Shown here in pieces: positions 5,930 through 15,358 of a stretch of DNA of 23,795 bases. The notes beneath the pieces were generated by a model. That model did no database searches, had not been told where the DNA came from, and saw nothing but the letters and a program-made list of their open reading frames with translations. The DNA is from DATGMB01 sp035293845. Lineage in GTDB: Bacteria > Acidobacteriota > Terriglobia > Bryobacterales > Bryobacteraceae. The DNA is taken from NCBI GenBank assembly GCA_035293845.1, contig DATGMB010000079.1:1-23795 (forward strand). Reading direction: 5' to 3'. Position 1 is the first letter of the stretch; each line of letters begins with the position of its first letter. Made by a program: the position numbers and the translations under genes.

Positions 5930-8900
5930 TCATTCCCGGCCTCCCATGTAGTAATGGACGGCCGGAGTCACAATCAGGGACAGCACCATCGAGGCGGCGA
6001 TGCCGCCGATCACGGCGATGGCGAGCGGCTGCAGCATCTGCGAGCCGGCGCCGATGCCGAAGGCCAGCGGCAGCATGCCGGCGACGGTGGCGAGCGCGGT
6101 CATGAGAATCGGCCGCAAGCGGCGGCCGCCGGCTTCCATCATCGCCTCCTCGGCCGGCACGCCTTCGGCGCGGAAGCGCTGGTCGGCATCGAGCAGCAGG
6201 ATGCCGTTTTTCGCCACAATGCCGACCACCATGATCAGGCCCATGAACGAGGAGAGATTGAACGTCTGGCCGGTGATCATGAGGGCCACGAACACGCCGC
6301 AAGTGGAGAGCAGCGCGGAACACAGCACCGCGACCGGAGCGGCGAAATTGCCGAACTCGAACAGCAGCACGATAAAGACGAGCACGATTGCCAGGCCGAG
6401 AACCATGGCGAAGTCCTTGAACGACTTCTGCTGCTCCTGATAAAGACCGCCGTACTGCACGCGGATCGCGGGCGGCAGATGCAGATCGGCAACGGCCTGC
6501 TGCACCTTGGGCATGCCGGTCCCCAGGCTCATGCCTTCGAAACGCGCCGTGATCTGCACGTCGCGCTGCAGGTTTTCGCGGCGGATTTCGTTCTGGCCGG
6601 GAATTTCGACCATGTTGGTCAGCGTGCCGAGAGTGGCGGTCTTGCCGGTGCCGCTCACCAAAAGCGTGTTCTGGATGTCCTGGATGGTCCGGCTATGCTC
6701 GCGCGGAAAGCGGACGCGGATGGTGTAGGGGCGGTCGTTGACGACCACCGGGTTGGGTGAAGGCTCACCTTGCAGGATCGCGCTGGTGTCGAGCTCGACC
6801 TCCGATGGCGTGAAGCCGGCGCGGGCCGCGGCGACCGGGTCCACGTTGAACTGGCGCGCCGGGCCGCTGATGGTGTTTTCGATCCCGTCGACCGCGTCGA
6901 CCACGCCGGGGATCTTGGTGATGGCGGCTTTGACCGCGGGGGCCCAGTGGTTCAGGAGCTCCTGGTCCTGGCAGAAGAGCTTGATGACCACCGGCTCGGG
7001 CGCGCTGGTCAGGTCGCCGATCATGTCGCTCAAAAGCTGCACGACTTCGATATCGACCACGGGCTCCGCCTTCTTGATCTTGTCGCGCACTTCCGCGATC
7101 ACCTCGTCGGCGCTGCGCTTGCGATCCGTCTTGAGCTTGACCGAGATATCGCCGGTATTGGCTTCGGTCACCTGCGCCAAACCGAGCTGCAGGCCGGTGC
7201 GGCGCGATGTGTTGGCGACTTCCGGCGTATCGCGCAGGATCTTCTCCAAATGGGTGATCACGCGGTTGGTCTCTTCCAGCGACGAACCGGCCGGCATGAT
7301 GTAGTCGACGATGAAACCGCCCTCATCCATGGGCGGCAGCAGATCGGAGCCGATACTGGTGAAGGCGAGCCAGGCGATGCCGATCACCGCCACGGAAAAC
7401 AGCGCAACGGCCCACTTGCGCTCGAGCGCGATGCGCAGCGCGCGCTCGTAGAAATTGAGGAGCCGGGGCGGCAGCGATTCGTGCCGGCGCGGGCCGTCTG
7501 CGCCGCCCGAGCGCCGGAGGAAGTAGTGGCTGAGGGTCGGCGTCCAGGTGAGCGCGAGGACCAGCGAGGTGAGCAGCGCGACCCCGACGGTCACGGCCAG
7601 GGCGCGGAAGAAGACGCCGTTGACGCCGGTAATCGAGATCAGCGGCAGAAACACCACGATCGGGGTCAGCGTCGAGCCGACCAGCGGCACGCGGATTTCG
7701 CGAATGGCGCTGCGGATCGCCTCGCCGCGCGACTGGCCGGAATCGCGGTGCATGACGATGTTTTCGACCACCACGATGGCATCGTCGATCACCAGACCGA
7801 CCGCCGCCGCGAGTCCGCCGAGCGTCATGAGGTTGAAGGTTTCGCCGAGCGCCTTGAGCGCCACGAACGTGACCGCGACCGTCGCGGGGATGACGAGCCC
7901 GGCGACCAGCGACGTGCCCCAGTCGCGCAGGAACAGCACCATGATGAACGAGGCGAGGATCAGGCCGAGGAGGATGGCGTCGCGGACGCTTTTGATCGAC
8001 TCGGTCACCAGCTCGGACTGATCGTAGAACGGCTTCAGCTCGACGCTTTTCGGTATTTCCCGCCGGATCGCTTCGATTTCGCGATGCACGGCGTCGGCCA
8101 CCTGCACGGTGTTGCCGGTGGGCTGGCGGTTGATGTTCAGCAGGACGGCCGGTTTGGCGTTGGCCGTGACGATGGTGTACACCGGCATCACCGAAGGGGT
8201 GACGGAGGCGAGATCGCCGATCCGCACCGGCGTGTTATTGGGCGTGGTCTTGACGACGATATTGGAGATTTCCTGCGGCGTTTTCGTCTGCCCGCTGACC
8301 AGGCTGAGGATGAGCTGGTGCTGGGCTTCGATGAGGCCGGGGGAATCGATCATGTTGGTGCGGCTGATGGCGTCCAGGATGTTCGGGATGGTGGTGCCGG
8401 TCTGGACCAGTTTGCCCGGATCCGGCTGGACCTGATACTCCGGAACCTGGCCACCCTGCACGATCACGGTCGAAACTCCGGGCAGGCGATTGAGCCGCGG
8501 CTTGATGTCGTAAGTCGCCATTTCCCAGAGCTGTGTCTGCGGGACCGTGGACGAGGTCATGCTGTAGCCCAGGATCGGGAAAGCCGCGAAGGTGAGGCGG
8601 TTGGCGGTGATCTTCGCCGTCGAGGGCAGCGAGCTTTGCACGCGCGCGAGCGCGGCATTGACCAGCTCGAGCGTGCGGTACATGTCCACGTTCCAGTCGA
8701 AGAAGAGGTCGATTTCCGCCGAGCCGCGGCTGGTGATCGACCAGATGGTGTTCAGCCCCTGCACGGCATTCAGCGAGTCTTCGACCGGGCGTGTGATCGT
8801 CACCAGCATCTGGTCGATGGGCATGACGCCGTTATCGATGCCGACCACCACGCGCGGGAAATCGGTCTCCGGAAACACCGCGATCGGAATGGTGAATGCC

Positions 8901-9022
8901 AGATAGATGCCCACCGCGACCAGCGTGAGGATGACAAAGATGATGGACTTGCCGAAACGCGACGTCCAGTGCTCCGCGCCGCCGCCGCTTTTCTGGAGCT
9001 CGGTTTTGGAATCAGCGATCAT
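5930..9022 (-). CDS. RND efflux transporter permease (AcrB/HAE1-like)
   Basis: A 1030-residue inner-membrane proton/drug antiporter of normal RND length. TM1 (about 27-46) is followed by a periplasmic porter domain. TM2-TM6 include the TM4 motif GLVIDDAIVVVEN with proton-relay aspartates D413 and D414, as in hydrophobe/amphiphile exporters rather than heavy-metal types. The second half repeats the layout, with the TM10 motif GIVAKNGILLLD keeping the conserved lysine. The porter region has the FDWNVDMY segment and a PGV-x-x-V segment. The ATG overlaps the stop codon of the membrane-fusion gene (ATGA), which implies translational coupling. It is third in the TolC, fusion protein, permease operon. 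Substrates cannot be read from sequence; lipophilic drugs, dyes or natural products are likely. Confidence 0.96.
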   Translation of the reverse strand: MIADSKTELQKSGGGAEHWTSRFGKSIIFVILTLVAVGIYLAFTIPIAVFPETDFPRVVVGIDNGVMPIDQMLVTITRPVEDSLNAVQGLNTIWSITSRGSAEIDLFFDWNVDMYRTLELVNAALARVQSSLPSTAKITANRLTFAAFPILGYSMTSSTVPQTQLWEMATYDIKPRLNRLPGVSTVIVQGGQVPEYQVQPDPGKLVQTGTTIPNILDAISRTNMIDSPGLIEAQHQLILSLVSGQTKTPQEISNIVVKTTPNNTPVRIGDLASVTPSVMPVYTIVTANAKPAVLLNINRQPTGNTVQVADAVHREIEAIRREIPKSVELKPFYDQSELVTESIKSVRDAILLGLILASFIMVLFLRDWGTSLVAGLVIPATVAVTFVALKALGETFNLMTLGGLAAAVGLVIDDAIVVVENIVMHRDSGQSRGEAIRSAIREIRVPLVGSTLTPIVVFLPLISITGVNGVFFRALAVTVGVALLTSLVLALTWTPTLSHYFLRRSGGADGPRRHESLPPRLLNFYERALRIALERKWAVALFSVAVIGIAWLAFTSIGSDLLPPMDEGGFIVDYIMPAGSSLEETNRVITHLEKILRDTPEVANTSRRTGLQLGLAQVTEANTGDISVKLKTDRKRSADEVIAEVRDKIKKAEPVVDIEVVQLLSDMIGDLTSAPEPVVIKLFCQDQELLNHWAPAVKAAITKIPGVVDAVDGIENTISGPARQFNVDPVAAARAGFTPSEVELDTSAILQGEPSPNPVVVNDRPYTIRVRFPREHSRTIQDIQNTLLVSGTGKTATLGTLTNMVEIPGQNEIRRENLQRDVQITARFEGMSLGTGMPKVQQAVADLHLPPAIRVQYGGLYQEQQKSFKDFAMVLGLAIVLVFIVLLFEFGNFAAPVAVLCSALLSTCGVFVALMITGQTFNLSSFMGLIMVVGIVAKNGILLLDADQRFRAEGVPAEEAMMEAGGRRLRPILMTALATVAGMLPLAFGIGAGSQMLQPLAIAVIGGIAASMVLSLIVTPAVHYYMGGRE

Positions 9023-10410
9023 TGCTTTTTCGGGTTCCCCTGCTCCTTTTTCTGCTCGGCCGGGCTGGGCTTTTCGCCGCCGCCCTTGTCCTCGTCCTGG
9101 TCCTCTTCGGGCTCGGGAGCGGTGGCGTCGATGATCCGGACCTTCTGCTTGTCATCGACCCCCATGCCGCCGACCGTCACGACTTCTTCGCCCGGTAGCA
9201 CGCCGTTGAGAATTTGCACCTTGTCGCCCTGGCGCACGCCGACCTGCACGTTGCGCTTATGGGCCACCTTGTCGGGCGTGACCACGATCACGGCCTGGCC
9301 TCCCTCTTCGCCGGGCAGGATGGCGGTCGCGGGGACCAGCAGAGCGTTCCTGATGGTTTCGGTGACGATCGAGGCGTGAGCGCTTGCACCCGGCTTCAGG
9401 CGCCGATCCGGGTTCGGCAGCTCGATCCAGACCTGCACCGTGGCCGAGTTGGGGTCGGTGGCGGGGCTGACCACCGTTACTTTTCCCTGGTACTCGGGGC
9501 CGCCCTCATTGAGCGTGACCGTGGCCGGCTGCCCGACCTTGATCTGCGTGGCGTCATCCACCGGAATATTCACGCGCGCCACGACCTTCGAGATATCCAT
9601 GATGACCATGAGCGGCGTGCCGGCGGCCGCCATGTCGCCGGGATAGAGCGGGCGGTCGGCGACGATGCCGCTGCCGGGGCTGCGCACTTCCGAGTAGTTC
9701 ACCTGCTCGAGCGCGGACTTGTATTGGCCCTGCGCGACTTCGACCTGGGCCTTGGCGGCCTCGACCTGCGCCTGCTGGCCCGCCGCTTCGAGCGTGCGGA
9801 GGTGCTCCCTGGCGGTGGCGAGGTTGGCGGCGGCCTGCGCGTAGGCCACGGCGGCGTCATCGACCAGTTTGCGGGCGAGCGCGCCCTGTTCGAGCAGCTC
9901 GCGCCGGCTGTCCAGCACCTTTTTGGCGGCATCCGCCGCTTCCTGCATGCTTTCGACGTCGGTTTTCGCCTTGACGATGGCTTCGGGGATCGAGACGCGC
10001 TCGGTGGCCGTGAGGTTGGCCTGGGCCTGCGCCACTAGGCCCTTGTTCGAGGCGGCGGTGGCGATCAGATCCTTGTTCTCCAGCACGGCGAGAAGCTGGC
10101 CGGCTTTGGCGTAATCGCCGCGGTTGACCAGGAATTTGGCGACCGGCGCCGAGATCTTCGGCATCACGTTCCACTGGTTTTCCGGGAAGAGCGCGCCATC
10201 GCCGCGGATGACGCGCTGGATGGTGTCCTGCGTGACGGAAGTGACCTGCACCGGCGCCGGCGCTTCGGCTTCGGCCTCCTCCTTCTTCTTGGAGCAGGAG
10301 GAAAGGAGCAGGCCCGAGGTCAGGAGGACTACCGCAAGCTGCGCTTTGACGCAGAGACGCCCGCAACGGGTGAACTCCGACGCAGAGGAAAACGGAAGAA
10401 GAGTTTGCAT
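9019..10410 (-). CDS. RND membrane-fusion lipoprotein (HlyD/AcrA family)
   Basis: A 463-residue periplasmic adaptor that joins the RND pump to the outer-membrane channel. A hydrophobic segment ends in lipobox LSSC with C39 as the predicted lipidated cysteine, followed by KKKEE. A barrel-sandwich hybrid half (about 75-115) is followed by a long coiled-coil hairpin rich in Ala, Gln and Glu (about 120-250), the second lipoyl half with EVRSPGSGIVADR, a beta-barrel domain (VVARVNIPVDDA...) and a membrane-proximal domain. The C-terminus is an unusual charged tail (EPEEDQDEDKGGGEKPSP). The n-region before the hydrophobic stretch is long (about 24 residues) and contains two extra cysteines. No better in-frame start exists, so the ATG 2 nt after the TolC stop is used. 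Confidence 0.94.
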   Translation of the reverse strand: MQTLLPFSSASEFTRCGRLCVKAQLAVVLLTSGLLLSSCSKKKEEAEAEAPAPVQVTSVTQDTIQRVIRGDGALFPENQWNVMPKISAPVAKFLVNRGDYAKAGQLLAVLENKDLIATAASNKGLVAQAQANLTATERVSIPEAIVKAKTDVESMQEAADAAKKVLDSRRELLEQGALARKLVDDAAVAYAQAAANLATAREHLRTLEAAGQQAQVEAAKAQVEVAQGQYKSALEQVNYSEVRSPGSGIVADRPLYPGDMAAAGTPLMVIMDISKVVARVNIPVDDATQIKVGQPATVTLNEGGPEYQGKVTVVSPATDPNSATVQVWIELPNPDRRLKPGASAHASIVTETIRNALLVPATAILPGEEGGQAVIVVTPDKVAHKRNVQVGVRQGDKVQILNGVLPGEEVVTVGGMGVDDKQKVRIIDATAPEPEEDQDEDKGGGEKPSPAEQKKEQGNPKKQ

Positions 10411-10412
10411 GA

Positions 10413-11813
10413 CTAAAAGGCCCCCGTGAGGGTCTGGAGGTTGGCAATCGCGACGCGGTAGCGGACCCGGCCGTCATCGTACGCATTGCGGGCGGCGACG
10501 AGCTGCGCCTGGGCATCGACGACTTCCTGGGCGGTCGCCTCGCCGGCGGTATAGCGCAGGCGCGTGAGGCGCAGATTTTCGACCGAAAGGTCGGCGCTGC
10601 TCTTGAGGGAGGCGAGCTGCGCCGAGGCCACCTGCGCCTCGAGGTAATCGGCATCGAGCTCGGACATCAGCGTGCGCTGGGCCAGGCTGAGATCCGCCTT
10701 GGCCTGCTGCACGCCGATCTCCGCCTGCTTCACCTTGCTGCGCGTCGCGCCCCAGTTCCAGATGGGCACGGTCATGGTCGCCTGCACGACCGAGCCGAGC
10801 TGGTTCTGTCCTTCGCGATTGTGGATGGCGAACGTATTGGCGTCGAGGCCGTAGAAATAATCGATGCCGAGCGAGGGAAGATAGCCGGATTTGGCGGACC
10901 GGAGCGCATAATTCTGCTGGTTGACGGTCGCCTCGGCCACGCGCAGATCGGGGCTGTTGGTGGTGGCGCGGGTCTGGAGATCGGGGAATGGCGGGAGCTC
11001 GGTCACGGTGTCGAGATCGTCGGCGAGCGTGTAGGCCTGGCCGTAGCTCGGGAAGATCAGAACGGAGAGGCCGATGCGCGCCTTTTCGTAAGCCGCGGCG
11101 GCGTCCTGCAGCTCACGCTCGCGCTGCTGCACCTGGAGCTGGGCTTTGACGACGTCGGCGTGCGCGGCTTCGCCGCCGGCTTCCTGCTTGCGGGTGATAT
11201 CGAGGAACTGCTGCGCTTCGGTGAGGCTCGCCTGGGCGTTGGCGATCTTGCGCTGGTTGACGACCGTGCTGTAGTAGTTCTGCGTCACCGTGGCGAACAG
11301 GCCGCGCGTGGCGAGATCGTACTTGGCGCGCGCGACCGCTTCGACGGCGAGCAGGCGGTGGTAATCGGCGAGCTTGCCGGGATTGTAAATATCGGCGTGG
11401 ACCTGGGCCTGCTGGTTGTAGACGTGCGGGCCGTCGTTGGCGACGAAAACACCGCTCGGTGTGCCGTTCGGCTGCGTGTAGATGTACTGCGTGAAATCGC
11501 TGGCGGTGGGGAGCAGCGCGGCCTTCGCCTGCACGGCGTCTTCGTGGGCGAGCTGCGCGGCGAACTGCGCGCTGTAGACCTGCTGGCTGTATTGGCGGGC
11601 GCGCTGCAAGGCGTCCTGAAGCGTGAGGTTGACCGACGGGCCTGTGGGGGCGATGGGGGGAGCGACAACCTGGAGCGTGGGCTCCGCGGCCTGCTGGCCG
11701 GCGGCGGGCGCCGCTTTCAGCGGACCGGCGGGATTCTGCGCGGGCGGCCCCTGCGCCACCGCGGCGGCGAAGGGAACCAGCAATATAAAAACGGGCTTCA
11801 TGGAAATTTTCAT
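10413..11813 (-). CDS. TolC-like outer-membrane efflux protein
   Basis: A protein of about 466 residues of the OEP family, forming the outer-membrane and periplasmic tunnel of the tripartite pump. The start at 11813 (MKISMKPVF) gives a short signal peptide ending AAAVAQ; ATG at 11801 is equally possible, while ATG at 11888 would add 25 residues of non-signal sequence. None has a good Shine-Dalgarno. After a Pro/Ala/Gln-rich linker, two OEP repeats of long amphipathic helices are evident: LTLQDALQRARQYSQQV at the first, and LPPFPDLQTRATTNSPDLRVAEATVNQQ before the second. Strand segments (YIYTQPNG, YLPSLGIDYFYG) and a final QEVVDAQAQLVAARNAY helix complete the pattern. It is first in the RND operon. 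Confidence 0.93.
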   Translation of the reverse strand: MKISMKPVFILLVPFAAAVAQGPPAQNPAGPLKAAPAAGQQAAEPTLQVVAPPIAPTGPSVNLTLQDALQRARQYSQQVYSAQFAAQLAHEDAVQAKAALLPTASDFTQYIYTQPNGTPSGVFVANDGPHVYNQQAQVHADIYNPGKLADYHRLLAVEAVARAKYDLATRGLFATVTQNYYSTVVNQRKIANAQASLTEAQQFLDITRKQEAGGEAAHADVVKAQLQVQQRERELQDAAAAYEKARIGLSVLIFPSYGQAYTLADDLDTVTELPPFPDLQTRATTNSPDLRVAEATVNQQNYALRSAKSGYLPSLGIDYFYGLDANTFAIHNREGQNQLGSVVQATMTVPIWNWGATRSKVKQAEIGVQQAKADLSLAQRTLMSELDADYLEAQVASAQLASLKSSADLSVENLRLTRLRYTAGEATAQEVVDAQAQLVAARNAYDDGRVRYRVAIANLQTLTGAF

Positions 11814-12013
11814 TATATTTTTGGCCAGATGAACGCAGGATGAATTGGTAATTGCGCGCGCGGCGCGGCGCAGTTCCACATTAAGCATGTAAAGGGCCGT
11901 CCGGCAGGCCAGGCGCGTATACTAATAGCACGCATTCTGGAGCGTGGCCGCCGGGGAAGGCATTCTGCGGATCGATGATTCCTTAAGAGCGCGGTCAGTC
12001 AGGAAGATGTGGA
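11814..12013. promoter_or_regulatory. Divergent control region between efflux operon and sigma-factor gene
   Basis: These 200 bp separate the TolC start (minus) from the ECF sigma start (plus). A TATACT hexamer at 11918-11923 (plus) and the overlapping TAGTAT on the minus strand are the best -10 candidates. No convincing -35 is visible for either. An AT-rich patch near 11805-11825 is unusual here. No regulator gene for the pump is adjacent, so control may come from elsewhere. Confidence 0.35.
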
Positions 12014-12577
12014 ATGGTTCCTGAGCAGCAGGTGACCCGTCTCTTACGGGAATGGGGTGGGGGTAGCAAGGAGGCCCTGGATCAGCTCATGCCGCTGGTC
12101 TACCATCAGCTCCGCAAGCTGGCCGCCCGCTGTCTTGCCGCCGAAGGGCCGCATCATACGCTCCGCGCCACGGCCCTGGTGAATGAAGCGTACCTGCGCC
12201 TGGTGGCCTCCGATGTCAGCTTCAACGATCGCGCCCATTTTTTCGCGCTGGCCGCGCGGCTGCTGCGCCGGATTCTCGTGGATCATGCGCGCGCCCAAGG
12301 CCGCCAAAAGCGCGGCGCGGGCGCCGAGCGCGTTACGCTCGAGGAGGCGGTGCTGGCGGGTCCGCTTCGGCCCGATCTGCTGAATCTGGATGAAGCCCTC
12401 GAGCGGCTCTCCGCGCTCGACAAACGCAAGAGCGAAGTGGTGGAATTGCTCTTCTTCGGCGGTCTCACCTATGAGGAGACCGCCGCCGCTCTCCAGATTT
12501 CTCCGGCCACCGTACATCGCGAGCTGACGATGGCCAAAGCCTGGCTCTATCGCGAGCTGGCGCCGTCCGAGGCCTGA
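12014..12577 (+). CDS. ECF RNA polymerase sigma factor (TIGR02999-like)
   Basis: A 187-residue extracytoplasmic-function sigma factor. AGGAAG lies 7 nt before the start. Region 2 (about 20-105) includes HTLRATALVNEAYLRL at region 2.2 and AHFFALAARLLRRILVDHARA at 2.3/2.4. Region 4 (about 125-183) has the helix-turn-helix LTYEETAAALQISPATVHRELTMAKAWLYREL. Where most ECF factors have acidic residues in a 'DAEDLVQE' segment, this one has R-A-T-A-L-V-N-E, placing T53 at a usually acidic position. This matches the ECF43-type class, in which phosphorylation of a region 2.2 threonine by a linked Ser/Thr kinase allows core binding (known from EcfP/PknT of Vibrio). The kinase gene starts 8 bp downstream. 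No anti-sigma factor gene is visible. Confidence 0.93.
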   Translation: MVPEQQVTRLLREWGGGSKEALDQLMPLVYHQLRKLAARCLAAEGPHHTLRATALVNEAYLRLVASDVSFNDRAHFFALAARLLRRILVDHARAQGRQKRGAGAERVTLEEAVLAGPLRPDLLNLDEALERLSALDKRKSEVVELLFFGGLTYEETAAALQISPATVHRELTMAKAWLYRELAPSEA

Positions 12578-12585
12578 GAGCGCCC

Positions 12586-15243
12586 ATGCCGGATTGGGAA
12601 CGCCCGGAGAATTGGAAGCGGCTGGAGGACCTTTTCTACCGCGCGCTGGAGTTGCCGCCGGACCAGCAGAGGCGATTCCTGGATGAATCCTGTAGCGGCG
12701 ATGGCGCCCTGCGCCGCGAGGTCGAATCGCTGCTGGAGGCCGCCGCGCAGCCGCCGGATTTCATGGCTCAAGCCGTCGGAGCCGCTGCCCGCGATCTTCA
12801 CGGCCGGAAGTATCCTCCCATCCTGCCGCCGGGCCGGAGCTTGAATCACTACCGGATCGTTTCGCTCGCCGGCGCCGGAGGCATGGGACAGGTCTACCTG
12901 GCGGAAGATCTCAGGCTGGGCCGAAAGGTGGCGCTCAAAATCCTCGTGCCGGAGCTGGTGGGCGACGGCCGGAGCGTTCGCCGGTTCGAACAGGAGGCGC
13001 TCGCCGCCTCCGCCCTCAACCACCCCAATATCGTAACGATCTACGATGTGGGCGAGTTCGAGGGCACGCACTTCATCGCCGCTGAATTTATCGAAGGGGG
13101 CACGCTGCGCCAGAGGCTCGCCGCGGGCCAAATCGAGATCCGCGCCGCCGTGGACATCGCCATTCAGATCGCGTCTGCCCTGGCAGCGGCGCACGAGGCC
13201 GGTATTGTCCACCGCGACGTAAAGCCCGAGAACATTCTGATCCGGCCGGACGGTATTGCCAAGCTGGTCGACTTCGGTATTGCCAAGCTGAGCCAGGACC
13301 ACCGGCTCAGGCAAGGGCCGGCGGGCAACTCCGGAGCGGCGCCGATCACCCGAACGGGAATCCGGTTGGGCACCACCCGGTACATGTCGCCGGAGCAGGC
13401 GCGCGGGTTGGACGCGGACGGGCGCGCCGATCTCTTCAGCCTCGGCGCCGTTCTCTACGAAATGATCGCGGGCCGGGCGCCGTTCGACGGCGCAACCGAG
13501 GGCGACGTCCTTGCCGAGATTCTGAAGACCGACCCTCCTCCGCTGAATCAGCTTGTGGCCGGGGTAGATGCCGAGCTGGCGCGCATCGTAGCCAAAGCGA
13601 TGTGCAAGGACCGCGAATCCCGTTACCGGAATGCCCGTGAGTTGCTGGCGGACCTGGAGGCCTTCCGCGGAGAGCAGGAGTTTCGGGCGAAACTGGAGAC
13701 CACACCCGTCCCGGGCCCGTCGCAGGCTTTGCCATCCGCCGGCGCCCGCCCCTGGAAGCGGCGGTGGGTGTTGCCCGCGCTGGCAGCCGCATTGGTTGGG
13801 GTTGCCGGCTATGGCGGATGGAGGCTCTCCACCGCTTCCGTGACGGCGCGGCCGCGCAGTCTGGCCATCCTGCCTTTCCTCAACGTCCGGCCCGATCCCG
13901 CCACGGATTTCCTTGGCTTTTCTTTGGCGGATGCCGTGATTACCAAGCTGGGATATGTGAGCGCGCTCGCGGTCCGCCCCTCCTCCGCGATCGAGAAGTA
14001 TCGCAACCAGGCCGTCGACCCGCGCCAGGCGGGCGCCGCTCTCGATGTCGATACGCTCCTCACCGGCAGCTACGTCAGGGAAGGCGACAGTCTCCGCATT
14101 ACCGTGCAGTTGATCGACGTCAAGCCGCTGAACATCCTGTGGCGCGACACCATCGACATCCCCTACGGCAACCTGCTGACCGTGGACGACCGCGTGGCGG
14201 AACAGATCATCTCCGGTCTGAAACTGAGTCTCTCCCCTGCGGAGAGCGCCCACCTGCGGCTCAATAAACCAAGCGGCGACGCCGCCTACGAAGCGTACCT
14301 GCGAGGCGTCGACCTGTTCTCCATCGGCAATTACGAAGAGGCCATCGCGATGCTGGAAAAGTCCGCCGCCATGGATCCCGCCTATGCGCTGACGTGGGCC
14401 TTGCTCGGCCAAGCGTACGAGACGAACGCCTCACTGCAATTCGGCGGGCGCGGACAGTACCGCAAGGCGCTGGACGCCTATCAGCGCGCCCTTCGCCTGA
14501 ACCCGGCGCTGATTGAAGCCCGGGTCAATATGGCAAACCTGTACACCGATACCGGGCGCGTCGAGGAAGCCGTCCCGCTGCTGCGCTCCGCGCTCGATAG
14601 CAACCGCAACAGCGCGTCGGCGCACTGGGAGCTCGGCTACGCCTACCGTTTTGCCGGTCTGTTGGCGGAATCGGTGCGGGAATGCGAACGCGCGCGCGAA
14701 ATCGATCCCTCGGTGAAGATCTCGAGCTCCGCGATCAACGCCTACTTCTATCTCGGCCAATACGGCAAATGGCTGGCCAGCCTGCCGAACAGCTCCGCCC
14801 CGTACATTCTTTTCTACCGCGGCTTCGGAGAGTACTACCAGCGCGACTACGCGCGCGCCAAGGCCCATTTTGACGCCGCATACGAAGGCGCACCGGATCT
14901 GCTCCAGGCCGAAGTGGGCAAGGCGCTTTCGGATGGTATCGCGAACGATCGAGCCGCGGGCCTGCGATTGCTCGGCCAGACCGAGGCCGAGATCGAACAG
15001 CGTGGCGTCACCGATGCCGAAGGCATCTACAAGGTGGCGCAGGCTTACGCCGTTCTGGGCGACCGGCGCGCCGCGCTGCGGATGTTCCGGCGGACGGTGG
15101 ATGGCGGGTTCTTCTGTTATCCCTACTTCCAGACCGATCCTCTGCTGGACTCTCTTCGGTCCGAACCGGGGTTCGACGAAGTGATGCAGCGGGCGCGGCA
15201 GCGCTATGTGCAGTTTCAGGCGCGCTGGGCGCCCTCCCGTTAG
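12586..15243 (+). CDS. Transmembrane Ser/Thr protein kinase with TolB-like and TPR regions
   Basis: An 885-residue protein. Residues 1-70 are a helical leader typical of acidobacterial kinases (WKRLEDLFYRALELPPDQ...). The PknB-type kinase domain (about 88-360) has a glycine loop GAGGMGQV, catalytic lysine K118, HRDVKPEN (D211, N216), DFG (229-231), GTTRYMSPEQARG and a following ADLFSLGAVLYE, so it should be active. One transmembrane helix spans about 393-412. The external part begins with a TolB/FlgO-like fold (about 425-550, SLAILPFLN... LLTGSYVREGDSLRITVQLID), then TPR-like helices from about 562 (AYEAYLRGVDLFSIGNYEEAIAML), continuing less regularly to the end. It probably senses an envelope signal and phosphorylates cytoplasmic targets, most obviously the co-encoded sigma factor. 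Confidence 0.94.
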   Translation: MPDWERPENWKRLEDLFYRALELPPDQQRRFLDESCSGDGALRREVESLLEAAAQPPDFMAQAVGAAARDLHGRKYPPILPPGRSLNHYRIVSLAGAGGMGQVYLAEDLRLGRKVALKILVPELVGDGRSVRRFEQEALAASALNHPNIVTIYDVGEFEGTHFIAAEFIEGGTLRQRLAAGQIEIRAAVDIAIQIASALAAAHEAGIVHRDVKPENILIRPDGIAKLVDFGIAKLSQDHRLRQGPAGNSGAAPITRTGIRLGTTRYMSPEQARGLDADGRADLFSLGAVLYEMIAGRAPFDGATEGDVLAEILKTDPPPLNQLVAGVDAELARIVAKAMCKDRESRYRNARELLADLEAFRGEQEFRAKLETTPVPGPSQALPSAGARPWKRRWVLPALAAALVGVAGYGGWRLSTASVTARPRSLAILPFLNVRPDPATDFLGFSLADAVITKLGYVSALAVRPSSAIEKYRNQAVDPRQAGAALDVDTLLTGSYVREGDSLRITVQLIDVKPLNILWRDTIDIPYGNLLTVDDRVAEQIISGLKLSLSPAESAHLRLNKPSGDAAYEAYLRGVDLFSIGNYEEAIAMLEKSAAMDPAYALTWALLGQAYETNASLQFGGRGQYRKALDAYQRALRLNPALIEARVNMANLYTDTGRVEEAVPLLRSALDSNRNSASAHWELGYAYRFAGLLAESVRECERAREIDPSVKISSSAINAYFYLGQYGKWLASLPNSSAPYILFYRGFGEYYQRDYARAKAHFDAAYEGAPDLLQAEVGKALSDGIANDRAAGLRLLGQTEAEIEQRGVTDAEGIYKVAQAYAVLGDRRAALRMFRRTVDGGFFCYPYFQTDPLLDSLRSEPGFDEVMQRARQRYVQFQARWAPSR

Positions 15244-15358
15244 CACGGTTCCGCACGGCCCTCAAAAAATTCTCCGCGCCGGTGAGAGAATCGGCGCCGG
15301 AAAGGCGCTTCATGCGATAGGAGCGGGAAAGCGGCCGAACGGCAGCCCGCTCCACCAG

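Noticed and set aside
6770..9379. 869-codon plus-strand open frame opposite the RND permease
   Set aside because: Its composition (Asp/Arg/His/Gly-rich, no hydrophobic core pattern) is that of an antisense shadow; the minus strand encodes a textbook RND permease with all motifs.
12547..14412. 621-codon minus-strand open frame opposite the Ser/Thr kinase
   Set aside because: The plus strand encodes an intact kinase domain with every catalytic motif; the antisense frame has no recognisable domain or ribosome site.
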